DNA of 64,000 nucleotides from Clostridium lundense DSM 17049 (GTDB lineage Bacteria > Bacillota > Clostridia > Clostridiales > Clostridiaceae): contig NZ_JHVC01000006.1 of NCBI RefSeq assembly GCF_000619945.1, positions 222,129-286,128 of the forward strand, given 5' to 3'. Shown here piece by piece: positions 50,614-59,252 of this stretch (position 1 is its first letter; every line of letters begins with the position of its first letter). A program made the position numbers and the translations under genes. Under the pieces are notes generated by a model. That model saw only the letters and a program-made list of their open reading frames with translations, was not told where the DNA came from and did no database searches.

Positions 50614-51930
50614 TTACCTTATTTCCTTCTTTATTCCTCTGCTTAATGTATTTTCATAATCTATAAACGAATATACATCTTCTTCAAATAGACTACTAAA
50701 TTTTTTCAATTCATCTAAATTCAAATCTTCTATAGCCTTACTATTCTCTTCTGAGTAAAGAACAATTTCTCCTATGACCTTATGTGCATCCCTAAAAGCC
50801 ATACCCTTGTTAACAAGATAGTCTGCAGCTTCTGTAGCATTTAAAAATCCTTTCTTAACAGCCTTTAAGGTATTTTTCCCTTTAACTTTTAGTGTAGATA
50901 ACATACCAGTCATAACTTTTAAACAGGATAAAACAGTATTTACAGCATCAAAAAATCTTTCTTTATCCTCCTGCATATCTTTATTATATGCAAGAGGGAT
51001 ACCTTTCATTGTAGTAAGTAAAGAAATTAAGTCTCCATATACTCTACCAGTTTTTCCCCTAATCAATTCAGCAGCATCAGGATTTTTCTTCTGTGGCATT
51101 ATAGAACTACCTGTAGAATATGCATCGCTTATTTGTATAAAATCAAACTCTTTACTACTCCATAGTATAAGTTCCTCACTTAATCTACTTAAATGCATCA
51201 TCACAATAGAACAATCCCCTATTAGTTCTATTGCAAAATCTCTATCACTTACACCATCCATAAAATTATCTACTGGTTTCTTAAAGCCTAGTTCTTCAGC
51301 AGTAAACATTCTATCTGTACTATAAGTAGTTCCTGCTAATGCACAACATCCTAACGGACTTTCATCCATAATATCTATGGCATTTTTCATTCTCTTTTTG
51401 TCCCTTTGAAGCATACTATAATAAGCCATAATGTGATATTTAAAAGTTACCACTTGTGCTCTTTGAAGATGTGTATATCCTGGCATAAGTACATTATTTT
51501 CTTCTCCAAGCTTTATAATGGCTTGTTGTAGTTCTTCAATAGCTTCTACTACATCTAATGCCTTCTCTTTAGCATAAATCCTTAAATCCACAGCTACCTG
51601 ATCATTTCTACTTCTAGCTGTATGAAGCTTTTTGCCCACTTCTCCTATACGAGAAATTAAATTCATTTCTACAAAACTATGTATATCTTCATAGTCCCCT
51701 TCTATTAATAAGCGCCCCTCATTTATATCTTTTAAAATAGAATCTAATCCTTTAATTATTTGATCTTTTTCATCATTAGTTAAAATACTACATTTAGCCA
51801 ACATATTAACATGAGCTATGCTACCTTTTATATCATGTTTATATAACTCTTTATCAAAGCTTAATGAACTATTAAAATCTTCCATAAGCTTACTTTCTTC
51901 TTCTTTAAATCTTCCGCCCCAAAGCTTCAT
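50614..51930 (-). CDS. argH: Argininosuccinate lyase
   Basis: 438 residues. The superfamily signature TGSSIMPQKKNPDAAELIRGK is present in full (a catalytic Ser and the flexible loop), and HTARSRNDQVAVDLRIY and MPGYTHLQRAQV supply the other active-site parts. Splits argininosuccinate into arginine and fumarate, the last step of arginine synthesis. Downstream of argG, separated by a MITE-like repeat. Confidence 0.97.
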   Translation of the reverse strand: MKLWGGRFKEEESKLMEDFNSSLSFDKELYKHDIKGSIAHVNMLAKCSILTNDEKDQIIKGLDSILKDINEGRLLIEGDYEDIHSFVEMNLISRIGEVGKKLHTARSRNDQVAVDLRIYAKEKALDVVEAIEELQQAIIKLGEENNVLMPGYTHLQRAQVVTFKYHIMAYYSMLQRDKKRMKNAIDIMDESPLGCCALAGTTYSTDRMFTAEELGFKKPVDNFMDGVSDRDFAIELIGDCSIVMMHLSRLSEELILWSSKEFDFIQISDAYSTGSSIMPQKKNPDAAELIRGKTGRVYGDLISLLTTMKGIPLAYNKDMQEDKERFFDAVNTVLSCLKVMTGMLSTLKVKGKNTLKAVKKGFLNATEAADYLVNKGMAFRDAHKVIGEIVLYSEENSKAIEDLNLDELKKFSSLFEEDVYSFIDYENTLSRGIKKEIR

Positions 51931-51948
51931 TCACTACACCGTCCCTTT

Positions 51949-52099
51949 ATTAATTAAGAATTAAGAGTGAAAAATGAAAAGTAATGGAAGCTTTTTCTCA
52001 GTAAAGCTAAGAAAAAGCAAATATTTAAATTCTTTTGCTATTTTTTAACTAGTTAAAAATAGCTTCCTTTACTCTTCTCTATTCACTCTTTACTCTTCA
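51949..52099. mobile_element. MITE-like element between argG and argH
   Basis: About 150 bases with imperfect inverted ends: TAAGAGTGAAAAATGAAAAG..ATGGAAGC on the left, GCTTCCTTTACTCTTCTCTA..CACTCTTTACTCTT on the right. The centre holds the palindrome GCTATTTTTTAACTAGTTAA with its AAATAGC end. It starts just after the argH upstream site and ends at the argG stop. Confidence 0.65.
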
Positions 52100-53296
52100 T
52101 TACTTGTTTTTTAGTGCTTTTATCTTGTATGGTAAGCCAAATAGTCTTATAAATCCTTCTGAGTCCTTATGGCTATATAGCTCACTAGCTCCAAAGGAAG
52201 ATATTGTTTCATCATAAAGAGCATTTTCTGTAAATATTCCAGCATTCATTACATTTCCTTTATACAGTTTTAATTTAACTGTACCTGTAACATTCTCTTG
52301 AGTAGTATCTACAAATGCATCTAAAGCTTCTCTTAATGTTGTAAACCATAAACCATCATATACAATTTCACCATATTTATGTGCAATTCCTTGCTTATAA
52401 TGATAAGTTAATTTATCTAAAGTTAATCTTTCAAGTTCTCTATGAGCTTCATAAAGTATAGTTCCTGCTGGTGTTTCATATACTCCTCTAGACTTCATTC
52501 CTACAAGTCTGTTTTCAACTATGTCAACTACACCAATACCATTTTCTGCCCCAATTTTATTTAAAACAGTTACAATTTCTACTGCATTAAGCTCTTCTCC
52601 ATTTACTTTAGTTGGAATACCTTTTTCAAAATAAATTTCTACATAAGTTGATTCATCTTTTGCCTTTTCCGGTGATGTTACTGTAGAATACATTTCTGCA
52701 TTATGTTCATTCTCTGGATTTTCTAGTTCTCCACCCTCATGACTTACATGCCATATGTTTTTATCAACAGAGTATATTTTTTTCTTTGTTACAGGAACCT
52801 CTACACCCTTTGAAAGAGCATAGTCTATAGCATCTTCTCTTGATTTAATATCCCATATTCTCCATGGAGCAATTATTTGTATTGAAGGATCAAAAGAAGC
52901 TATTGCTACTTCAAATCTTACTTGGTCATTTCCCTTTCCAGTACATCCATGACATATATACTTTGCTCCTTCTTTTTGTGCAATTTCTACTAATCTCTTT
53001 GCCATTAATGGTCTTGCAAGAGAAGTTCCAAGCATATATTTATCTTCATATAATGCATTAGCTTTTAAAGCTTTAAAAACGTAGTCTTTTACAAACTCTT
53101 CTTTTAAATCTTCTACATATATTTTTGCTGCTCCAGTTCTTATAGCCTTATTTTTAACTTCCTCCATATTATCATCCTGGCCTACATCTATACAAACTGC
53201 TATAACTTCTAAATCATAATTTTCTTTAAGCCATGGAATAATTATAGATGTGTCTAGTCCTCCTGAATATGCTAATACAACTTTATCTTTACTCAT
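52100..53296 (-). CDS. argG: Argininosuccinate synthase
   Basis: 398 residues. ATP-pyrophosphatase loop AYSGGLDTSI at 9-18, IAVCIDVGQ, and CHGCTGKGNDQVRFE typical of ArgG. Joins citrulline and aspartate to argininosuccinate using ATP. Same direction as argH. Strong GGGGGC site. Confidence 0.97.
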   Translation of the reverse strand: MSKDKVVLAYSGGLDTSIIIPWLKENYDLEVIAVCIDVGQDDNMEEVKNKAIRTGAAKIYVEDLKEEFVKDYVFKALKANALYEDKYMLGTSLARPLMAKRLVEIAQKEGAKYICHGCTGKGNDQVRFEVAIASFDPSIQIIAPWRIWDIKSREDAIDYALSKGVEVPVTKKKIYSVDKNIWHVSHEGGELENPENEHNAEMYSTVTSPEKAKDESTYVEIYFEKGIPTKVNGEELNAVEIVTVLNKIGAENGIGVVDIVENRLVGMKSRGVYETPAGTILYEAHRELERLTLDKLTYHYKQGIAHKYGEIVYDGLWFTTLREALDAFVDTTQENVTGTVKLKLYKGNVMNAGIFTENALYDETISSFGASELYSHKDSEGFIRLFGLPYKIKALKNK

Positions 53297-53354
53297 AATT
53301 AAAAGCCCCCTTATATTATTAAAAATATTTACAATATTTTGAACTCTATACTTC

Positions 53355-53430
53355 TATTTTTAGACCATAGAGCACAGATTATAGACAATAGGTATAGTTA
53401 AATCTTTTTATAATATCTATTATCCATGCC
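53355..53430. repeat. Short dispersed repeat upstream of the ABC ATPase gene's end
   Basis: Bases 53364-53378 (CATAGAGCACAGATT) match one end of the repeat family at 17738-17945, and ATAGACAATAGGTATAG / CTATTATCCATGCCCTATA arms form an inverted repeat around an AT loop. Probably a decayed copy. Confidence 0.4.
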
Positions 53431-53441
53431 CTATAACCTTA

Positions 53442-54173
53442 CTAAAGTACTTTCTTTAAAAATTCTCTTGTTCTTTCTTCCTTTGGATTAGTGAATATTT
53501 CTTGTGGAGTATTTTCCTCAACTATTTTTCCACCATCCATAAAGATTACTCTATCTGCCACATCTTTAGCAAAACCCATTTCATGAGTTACCACTACCAT
53601 AGTCATTCCTTCACTAGCTAATTCTTTCATAACATTTAGAACTTCCCCTACTAGTTCAGGATCTAATGCTGATGTTGGTTCATCAAATAACATTATATCT
53701 GGCTGCATAGCTAAGGCTCTTGCAATAGCAACCCTTTGCTTTTGACCTCCAGAAAGTTTTGATGGATAATAATCCATTTTATCTCCTAATCCTACTTTTT
53801 TTAAAAGCATTTCTGCTCTAGCTTTTGCTTCTTCTTTATTTTCCTTTTTAACTGTAACTGGAGCTTCCATTACATTCTCCAAGGCAGTCATATGTGGAAA
53901 TAAATTAAAGTTCTGAAAAACCATTCCCATTTTTGTTGTTACTTTTCTAAGAAGAGTTTTATTCTTAGGATCTAACTCTTCTCCTTCTATAATTATTTTC
54001 CCATTATTTATAGTTTCTAAATGATTTAAGCATCTTAGGAAGGTACTTTTTCCTGAGCCAGAAGGCCCTATTATAACAAGAACTTCTCCCTTACTTACTT
54101 TTACATTTAAATTTTCAAAAACCGTTAAATTATGAAACTTCTTTGTTACATCTATAGCCTCAATCATATACAT
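53442..54173 (-). CDS. Polar amino acid ABC transporter ATP-binding protein
   Basis: 243 residues. Walker A GPSGSGKST at 36-44, Q-loop in MVFQNFNLFPHMT, signature LSGGQKQRVAIARAL, Walker B IMLFDEPTSALD and switch His in VVVTHEMGFA. Subfamily features (LEDVVKRF-like VTKKFHNLTVFENL, HMTALENVMEAPVTVK) place it with GlnQ/ArtP-type importers. AGGAGG site 8 bases before ATG. Last gene of the importer operon. Confidence 0.95.
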   Translation of the reverse strand: MYMIEAIDVTKKFHNLTVFENLNVKVSKGEVLVIIGPSGSGKSTFLRCLNHLETINNGKIIIEGEELDPKNKTLLRKVTTKMGMVFQNFNLFPHMTALENVMEAPVTVKKENKEEAKARAEMLLKKVGLGDKMDYYPSKLSGGQKQRVAIARALAMQPDIMLFDEPTSALDPELVGEVLNVMKELASEGMTMVVVTHEMGFAKDVADRVIFMDGGKIVEENTPQEIFTNPKEERTREFLKKVL

Positions 54174-54191
54174 AAACTTATCCTCCTAATT

Positions 54192-54833
54192 TTAGTATCT
54201 AGATACTTTCTTTTCCCAAATAGCGAAAAGAGTTGTGAAAACTGTAGTTAATGCTAAATATATACAAGCTGCAATGAAGAATGGCTCCATTGGTCTAAAA
54301 TTAGCTGAATATATTTGCTGAGCTGCTCTCATAAGTTCTTCCATAGCTATTGCAGAAACTAATGATGTATCTTTAAGCATAGTTATGAACTCATTTCCTA
54401 CAGGAGGTATCAATACCTTTACTGTTTGAGGTAATACTACTCTTGTCATAGTTTGACCATAGGTAAAGCCTAATGCTTTACAAGCTTCAAACTGTCCCTT
54501 ATCTACAGCTAGTATACCACCTCTTATTATTTCCGCCATATAAGCACCAGAATTTAAACTTAATCCTATTATTGCCGCTGTCATTGGTTCTAATTCTATT
54601 CCCATAAAAGGTAAACCATAATAGAAGAAGAATAATTGTAACAGCATAGGAGTTCCTCTAATAATCCATGTATAAAATGAAGCTACTGCATAAATAACTT
54701 TATTCTTTGACAATTTTAATAACGCTACTATTATACCAATTAAACTTCCTAATATTACTGAAATAATTGTTAATTCAATTGTTTTTCCACTTGCCTTCAA
54801 TAATATAGGAGCTATTTCCTTTAAAAGATTCAT
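54192..54833 (-). CDS. Polar amino acid ABC transporter permease
   Basis: 213 residues from ATG at 54833 (GGAG 8 bases upstream; the frame runs to 54866). Five membrane segments. The ATPase-contact loop EACKALGFTYGQTMTRVVLPQ and the family features WIIRGTPMLLQLFFFYYGLP and SLNSGAYMAEIIRGGI identify a HisM/GlnP-type subunit. It likely forms a homodimer since only one permease gene is present. Confidence 0.94.
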   Translation of the reverse strand: MNLLKEIAPILLKASGKTIELTIISVILGSLIGIIVALLKLSKNKVIYAVASFYTWIIRGTPMLLQLFFFYYGLPFMGIELEPMTAAIIGLSLNSGAYMAEIIRGGILAVDKGQFEACKALGFTYGQTMTRVVLPQTVKVLIPPVGNEFITMLKDTSLVSAIAMEELMRAAQQIYSANFRPMEPFFIAACIYLALTTVFTTLFAIWEKKVSRY

Positions 54834-54875
54834 ATCCAAAGCTCCAGTCCCCCTTTTTATAAACACCTTTATTTT

Positions 54876-55682
54876 CTACTTTTTATAAATATCTGTTCCA
54901 AACCATTTAATAGATAACTTTGACATTGTTCCATCTTGTGTTAATTCATCAATTGCCTTTTGTACTGCATCTTGTAATTCCTTGTCACCTTTTTTGAAAG
55001 CTATTCCTATTGGTTCCTGATTTAAAGTTACTGCTATATCAAATTTATTTTGCTGTTTTGCTAAATAATATCTTCCAACAAATTCATCTACTACTACTGC
55101 ATCTATTCTTCCTATTTCAAGATCTTGAAATGGTTGAGTTGCTTTGTCATAAGTTTTCAAATTCTTTAATCCTTGTATCTTTTTAGCTGCTTCTTCTCCT
55201 GTTGTTCCAAGCTGACATCCTGCAACCTTACCTTTTAAATCTCCCTCAGTCTTTATTGAAGTGTTACCTTTTTTAACTATAACTACTTGACCACCTTTAG
55301 CATAAGGTTTTGTAAAATCTACTTCTTTTGCTCTTTTTTCAGTTATACTTATAGCTGATGCTGCCATATCAAATTTACCTGAGTTTAAAGCCATTGTTAA
55401 TCCACCAAACTCAGTAATTACAAAGTCTGCTTCTACACCAAGCTTCTTAGCAACTTCTTTTGAAAGATCAATATCAAATCCTACTAATTCATTTTTATTA
55501 TCTCTAAATTCCATTGGAGGATAAGTATCTTCAAGACCTATTCTTATCTTTTTTGCTTCCTTTACTTTTTCCAAAGTACTAACATTTTTCTTTTCTTCAC
55601 CTTTTTTAGTTGAACTACCACACCCTGTAAACAATGTTCCTACAAGTACAAGGCTTAATAAAACTGATACTGCTTTTTTCAT
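54876..55682 (-). CDS. Amino acid ABC transporter substrate-binding lipoprotein 1
   Basis: 268 residues. Lipobox LFTGC (Cys21). Family 3 binding protein: IRIGLEDTYPPMEFRDNKNE, LVGFDIDLSKEVAKKLGVEA, FDMAASAISITEKRAKEVDF and LKGKVAGCQLGTTGEE. The conserved Asp and Arg for alpha-amino acid binding are in place. About 50% alike to the next gene's product, so a tandem duplication. Substrate uncertain; next to argGH, arginine or another basic or polar amino acid is possible. Confidence 0.93.
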   Translation of the reverse strand: MKKAVSVLLSLVLVGTLFTGCGSSTKKGEEKKNVSTLEKVKEAKKIRIGLEDTYPPMEFRDNKNELVGFDIDLSKEVAKKLGVEADFVITEFGGLTMALNSGKFDMAASAISITEKRAKEVDFTKPYAKGGQVVIVKKGNTSIKTEGDLKGKVAGCQLGTTGEEAAKKIQGLKNLKTYDKATQPFQDLEIGRIDAVVVDEFVGRYYLAKQQNKFDIAVTLNQEPIGIAFKKGDKELQDAVQKAIDELTQDGTMSKLSIKWFGTDIYKK

Positions 55683-55858
55683 AATTATTTTCTCCCCTTT
55701 ATAAATATTATTTTATTAGTGAAGAGTTAAGACTTTCTTTGCCCTTCACTAAATCAATCTTATTTAATAATTAATGCTTTAAATTTACAACTTACAAGCA
55801 TTCCCCTTAACATCATCTCTTTTATGGTATTTATAATCTGACCACTGTCAAAGGTGTT

Positions 55859-55886
55859 GCCCCCATGGGAAAGCTCACATAGGGGC
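55859..55886. repeat. GC-rich hairpin between the two binding-protein genes
   Basis: GCCCCCATG (55859-55867) and CATAGGGGC (55878-55886) form a 9-bp stem with a 10-base loop in otherwise AT-rich DNA. No T-run follows on either strand, so it is not a normal terminator. TTGACA follows closely on the reverse strand, so it may mark the leader of the downstream operon. Confidence 0.5.
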
Positions 55887-55944
55887 CATATATATTAATA
55901 TTTATAAAAAGGGGTCTGCATTAAATTGTAATTATGAATGATTA

Positions 55945-56751
55945 TTATTTATAAACATCTTCTCCAAACCATTTTTGTGATAGTTTAGAAAGAGTTCCTT
56001 CCTGCTTTAATTCATCTAACGCTTTATCTATTGCTTCTCTTAGTTCCTTATCTTCTTTTCTAAATCCAATTCCTACAGGTTCATCAGTTAATTTTGCATC
56101 AAGGAGTATTAAGTCTCCTCCTCTTTTCTTTAAGTAATATCCCCCTACCTGTCCATCAGCTATAACTGCATCTATTCTTCCTACTGATAAATCGTTAAAC
56201 GCTTCAGTAACTCCATCATATTTCTTAAGTTCCTTTATTCCTTCAATCTTGCTAGCTGACATTTCTCCAGTAGAACCTAACTGGCATCCTATTACCTTAC
56301 CTTTTAAGTCTTTCACATCTTTAATAGTATTATTCCCTTTTTTAACTACTATTCTCTGTCCTCCAACAATGTAAGGTTTAGAAAAATCTATTTCTTCTTT
56401 TCTTTTATCTGTTATACTCATAGTAGATAATATCATATCAAATTTTTTAGATTTTAAAGATAGTATAATGCCTTTCCAATCATTTGTTTTAACTTCAACC
56501 TTAACGCCTAATTTCTTTCCAATTTCCTGCCCCAAATCGATATCAAATCCTACTAAATTATGGTTTTCATCTCTAAATTCCATTGGTGGATACGTATCAT
56601 TCAGCCCCATTGTAAGTACGCCATCCTTTTTTACTCTTTCCAAGGAATTTAAATTTTTACTTTCCTCTGTCTTTTTATTTCCACTGCTGCAACCAACAAA
56701 AGTTCCTGCTGTTAAAATTACTGCTGTAACTAATGCTAATATCTTTTTCAT
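55945..56751 (-). CDS. Amino acid ABC transporter substrate-binding lipoprotein 2
   Basis: 268 residues, same length as its neighbour. Lipobox TFVGC (Cys21), then LTMGLNDTYPPMEFRDENHN, FDIDLGQEIGKKLGVKVEVK, MILSTMSITDKRKEEIDFSK and LKGKVIGCQLGSTGEM. It is the first gene of the importer set but is separated from the second binding protein by 260 bases, so it may be made separately and share the same permease with a different ligand range. Confidence 0.93.
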   Translation of the reverse strand: MKKILALVTAVILTAGTFVGCSSGNKKTEESKNLNSLERVKKDGVLTMGLNDTYPPMEFRDENHNLVGFDIDLGQEIGKKLGVKVEVKTNDWKGIILSLKSKKFDMILSTMSITDKRKEEIDFSKPYIVGGQRIVVKKGNNTIKDVKDLKGKVIGCQLGSTGEMSASKIEGIKELKKYDGVTEAFNDLSVGRIDAVIADGQVGGYYLKKRGGDLILLDAKLTDEPVGIGFRKEDKELREAIDKALDELKQEGTLSKLSQKWFGEDVYK

Positions 56752-56976
56752 AGCCCCAATTCCTCCTACTTTTATTTTTTTATTGTTTAGTTATTTGTTA
56801 TTATGATTATACAAAGTATTCTATAATTATGCAATACCTTTTTTAAAAAAATATTATGTTTTTCGTATTTTTTTCTTTAATAAACCCTTAATGTACCCAT
56901 GTATTTATTGTAACCGTTTGTAATTTTAAATCCTATTTAGAATATACTTTATTTTTTAAATTTTCTAATAATATCA

Positions 56977-57024
56977 TGCATATTTATACATACATGCATA
57001 AATAAAATGCATACTTTTTATGCA
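56977..57024. promoter_or_regulatory. Candidate ArgR-like operator cluster
   Basis: TGCATATTTATACA (56977-56990) fits the ARG-box core TGNATWWWWATNCA. TGCATA follows at 56995, ATGCAT at 57008 and TATGCA at 57019, giving four related words within 48 bases. The gene downstream is an amino-acid binding protein and argGH is close by. Distance to the start codon is about 230 bases, so a role is not certain. Confidence 0.4.
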
Positions 57025-57056
57025 GATCAGATATTTTATTATAGTATAAAAATTTT

Positions 57057-57112
<56 letters not shown>

Positions 57113-57173
57113 GAAAGAATAAACAAGAAGTCTTTTACTCCTCATTTATTCTTTACTATTTAAAACTTATTAT

Positions 57174-58100
57174 TTATTTTCTTTCCCTAAATTTGTTTCC
57201 TTCCTCAATAGCTTTTTGCACATATCCTCTGTTATTTTGTAAAAGCGTTTTACATACTTCTTTATGAAGACATGTTTTTGAAATAACTATGCTTAATTTT
57301 ATGTCATAGTCCGTTTCCTTTAAAAGTTTCTCTGCTTCTTCTAAACTTATACCAGTAGCTAGCATAAGTATTCTTTTTGCTCTAGCAATCAATTTATCGT
57401 TACTTGCTTTTAAATCAACCATTAAATTCTCATATACTTTGCCTAATTTTATCATGGTACCAGTGCTTATCATATTTAAAATCATTTTCTGAGCAGTTCC
57501 AGACTTCATTCTTGTAGATCCCATAATCACTTCAGGTCCTACAACTACAGAAATGCCCACATCTGCTATCCTAGTCATCTCACTTTCAGTATTCATTGTA
57601 ATAGAAATTATCGCTGCACCTATTTCTTTTCCATATTTCATGCCACCTATAACATAAGGTGTTCTTCCTGAAGCTGCTATACCACATATTACATCTTCTT
57701 TTCTTATGTTTAAATCCATTAAATCTTTTTTTCCTAGCTTTTCACTATCTTCAGCTCCTTCTACCGCTTTAAATATAGCAGAATTCCCACCAGCTATGAC
57801 TCCTTGAATTAAATCATGATCTACTCCAAAAGTAGGCGGGCATTCTGAAGCATCTATAATACCTAATCTACCGCTAGTACCTGCCCCTATATATATAAGC
57901 CTTCCTCCTTTTAAAAGTCTTTCTGAAACCACATCAACAGCTTTGGCAATATCCTCTTTTGCTTTTTCCACTGCAAATGCTACTTTTTTATCCTCTTCAT
58001 TAATCATAGTTATCATATCATAAGTATTAACCCTATCTATATTTGCAGTGTTTTTATTTATCCCCTCTGTTATAAGTTTAGATAACCTCTCTACTTCCAT
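57174..58100 (-). CDS. murQ: N-acetylmuramic acid 6-phosphate etherase
   Basis: 308 residues. SIS-type sugar isomerase fold: GGRLIYIGAGTSGRLGIIDA, SECPPTFGVDHDLIQGVIAGG and CGIAASGRTPYVIGGM. VGPEVIMGSTRMKSGTAQKM is the family signature. Splits the lactyl ether of MurNAc-6-phosphate to give GlcNAc-6-phosphate, for recycling of cell wall sugars. No transport or amidase partner gene is next to it. GGGGGAG site. Confidence 0.96.
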   Translation of the reverse strand: MEVERLSKLITEGINKNTANIDRVNTYDMITMINEEDKKVAFAVEKAKEDIAKAVDVVSERLLKGGRLIYIGAGTSGRLGIIDASECPPTFGVDHDLIQGVIAGGNSAIFKAVEGAEDSEKLGKKDLMDLNIRKEDVICGIAASGRTPYVIGGMKYGKEIGAAIISITMNTESEMTRIADVGISVVVGPEVIMGSTRMKSGTAQKMILNMISTGTMIKLGKVYENLMVDLKASNDKLIARAKRILMLATGISLEEAEKLLKETDYDIKLSIVISKTCLHKEVCKTLLQNNRGYVQKAIEEGNKFRERK

Positions 58101-58230
58101 ATAAACTCCCCCAGTTTCTTTATATTAATTTTAATATTGAAACTTTTATTTATAATATTATAATTATATGATAATATATTTTTTCAATGTATACAATTAT
58201 TTTTAAAAATTTATTTCAAGGAAAAATATA

Positions 58231-58279
58231 AAAAATATGAGCCAATCATAAATGTACTTATATGAATGCTCATATTTTT
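58231..58279 (-). terminator. Terminator of the 151-aa coiled-coil gene
   Basis: AAAAATATGAGC and GCTCATATTTTT arms pair perfectly around a 25-base loop, after the leftward coiled-coil gene. Confidence 0.75.
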
Positions 58280-58292
58280 ATGGAAATTCTAT

Positions 58293-58745
58293 TTATCTTA
58301 TATGTAACTTAACCTTTATAGATTTCTCGTCAACTCTTGTAGCTACAAGGCTATGGTTCTTACCCTGTAATAGCTCTTCCAATACTAGAGTTATCTCTTT
58401 ATTAAATATTTTAACTTCTTCATTATCTTTTAAATATATAGCCAATAAATTAGATCTCTTTTTAAAATAAAGATTGTCCCATTCTTTCACGCTATAACCT
58501 TTATTTACGATAGTTATAACTAATCCTCTTTCATAAAATATCTGTTTTAACCTTTCATATTTAATTTTATAGTCTTTATTTTCTTCTTTTAATTTTTCTA
58601 GTATGTGTTCATTCTTCTCTATACTTTGCTGAGTATCTTTTATTTTTTTCTCACATTTTTCATTTTTAATATCTAACTCTTTAATCTTATTTTGATTTCT
58701 TTTAACATAATATTTGTTTAAAATATTTAAATTATCCTTATTCAT
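58293..58745 (-). CDS. Coiled-coil protein of unknown function
   Basis: 150 residues from ATG at 58745 (AAGGATGAT before it). Residues 10-65 form a strongly charged coiled coil (IKELDIKNEKCEKKIKDTQQ, ENEHILEKLKEENKDYKIKY). The C-terminal 80 residues look like a small alpha/beta domain (GLVITIVNKGYSVKEWDNLY, LVATRVDEKSIKVKLHI). I do not recognise it. Divergent from another short coiled-coil gene 60 bases away. Confidence 0.65.
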   Translation of the reverse strand: MNKDNLNILNKYYVKRNQNKIKELDIKNEKCEKKIKDTQQSIEKNEHILEKLKEENKDYKIKYERLKQIFYERGLVITIVNKGYSVKEWDNLYFKKRSNLLAIYLKDNEEVKIFNKEITLVLEELLQGKNHSLVATRVDEKSIKVKLHIR

Positions 58746-58807
58746 TAGTATCATCCTTACTTTTATATTATAATTATTGTATAGATTATTAAAGCGAGGT
58801 GCAAAAC

Positions 58808-59131
58808 TTGGAATATATGAAAAAGATATTAGATACCTTAATTCTATTTATAAAAAAATTAGCTAATAAATCTAAATTTATTATAAAAGAAGTAAATAAT
58901 AAAATTGTATTTTTAAAAAGAAATGGAACAATTATAAAAAATGCTTATGATAATATCTTAAAAGAAAAATTAAAAACCACAGATAACTTATTGAATAAAG
59001 TTAATGAACTGAAAATCATAGATAATAATATAAATAAAGAAATATCATATTTAAAAAGCCAAAATAAAAGTCTGGAAAATAAAATAGAAATTTTAAGTGA
59101 TTTAATTGTAACTAGTAGATCTGAACTTTAA
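58808..59131 (+). CDS. Small coiled-coil protein of unknown function
   Basis: 107 residues from TTG at 58808 (GAGGTG 6 bases before; GTG at 58799 overlaps that site). N-terminal helix MKKILDTLILFIKKLANKSK may be membrane-associated. The C-terminal half is a coiled coil (LLNKVNELKIIDNNINKEIS, LKSQNKSLENKIEILSDLIV). Shares a promoter region with the divergent coiled-coil gene; the two might act together. Confidence 0.6.
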   Translation: MEYMKKILDTLILFIKKLANKSKFIIKEVNNKIVFLKRNGTIIKNAYDNILKEKLKTTDNLLNKVNELKIIDNNINKEISYLKSQNKSLENKIEILSDLIVTSRSEL

Positions 59132-59252
59132 TAAAATCCAGCTCTACTATATCTTTATCACTATGCTTCTGAATAAATTATCCTAAGCTTCAGCCAGAGA
59201 TTTATATTTCTTTTAAATAAACTCCATCTGAAGCCAAGAATCTATTGATAGA

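Noticed and set aside
55690..55944. Riboswitch in front of the second binding-protein gene
   Set aside because: A GC-rich hairpin is present, but no conserved blocks of the glycine, SAM, lysine, purine, cobalamin, THF or T-box types could be recognised.
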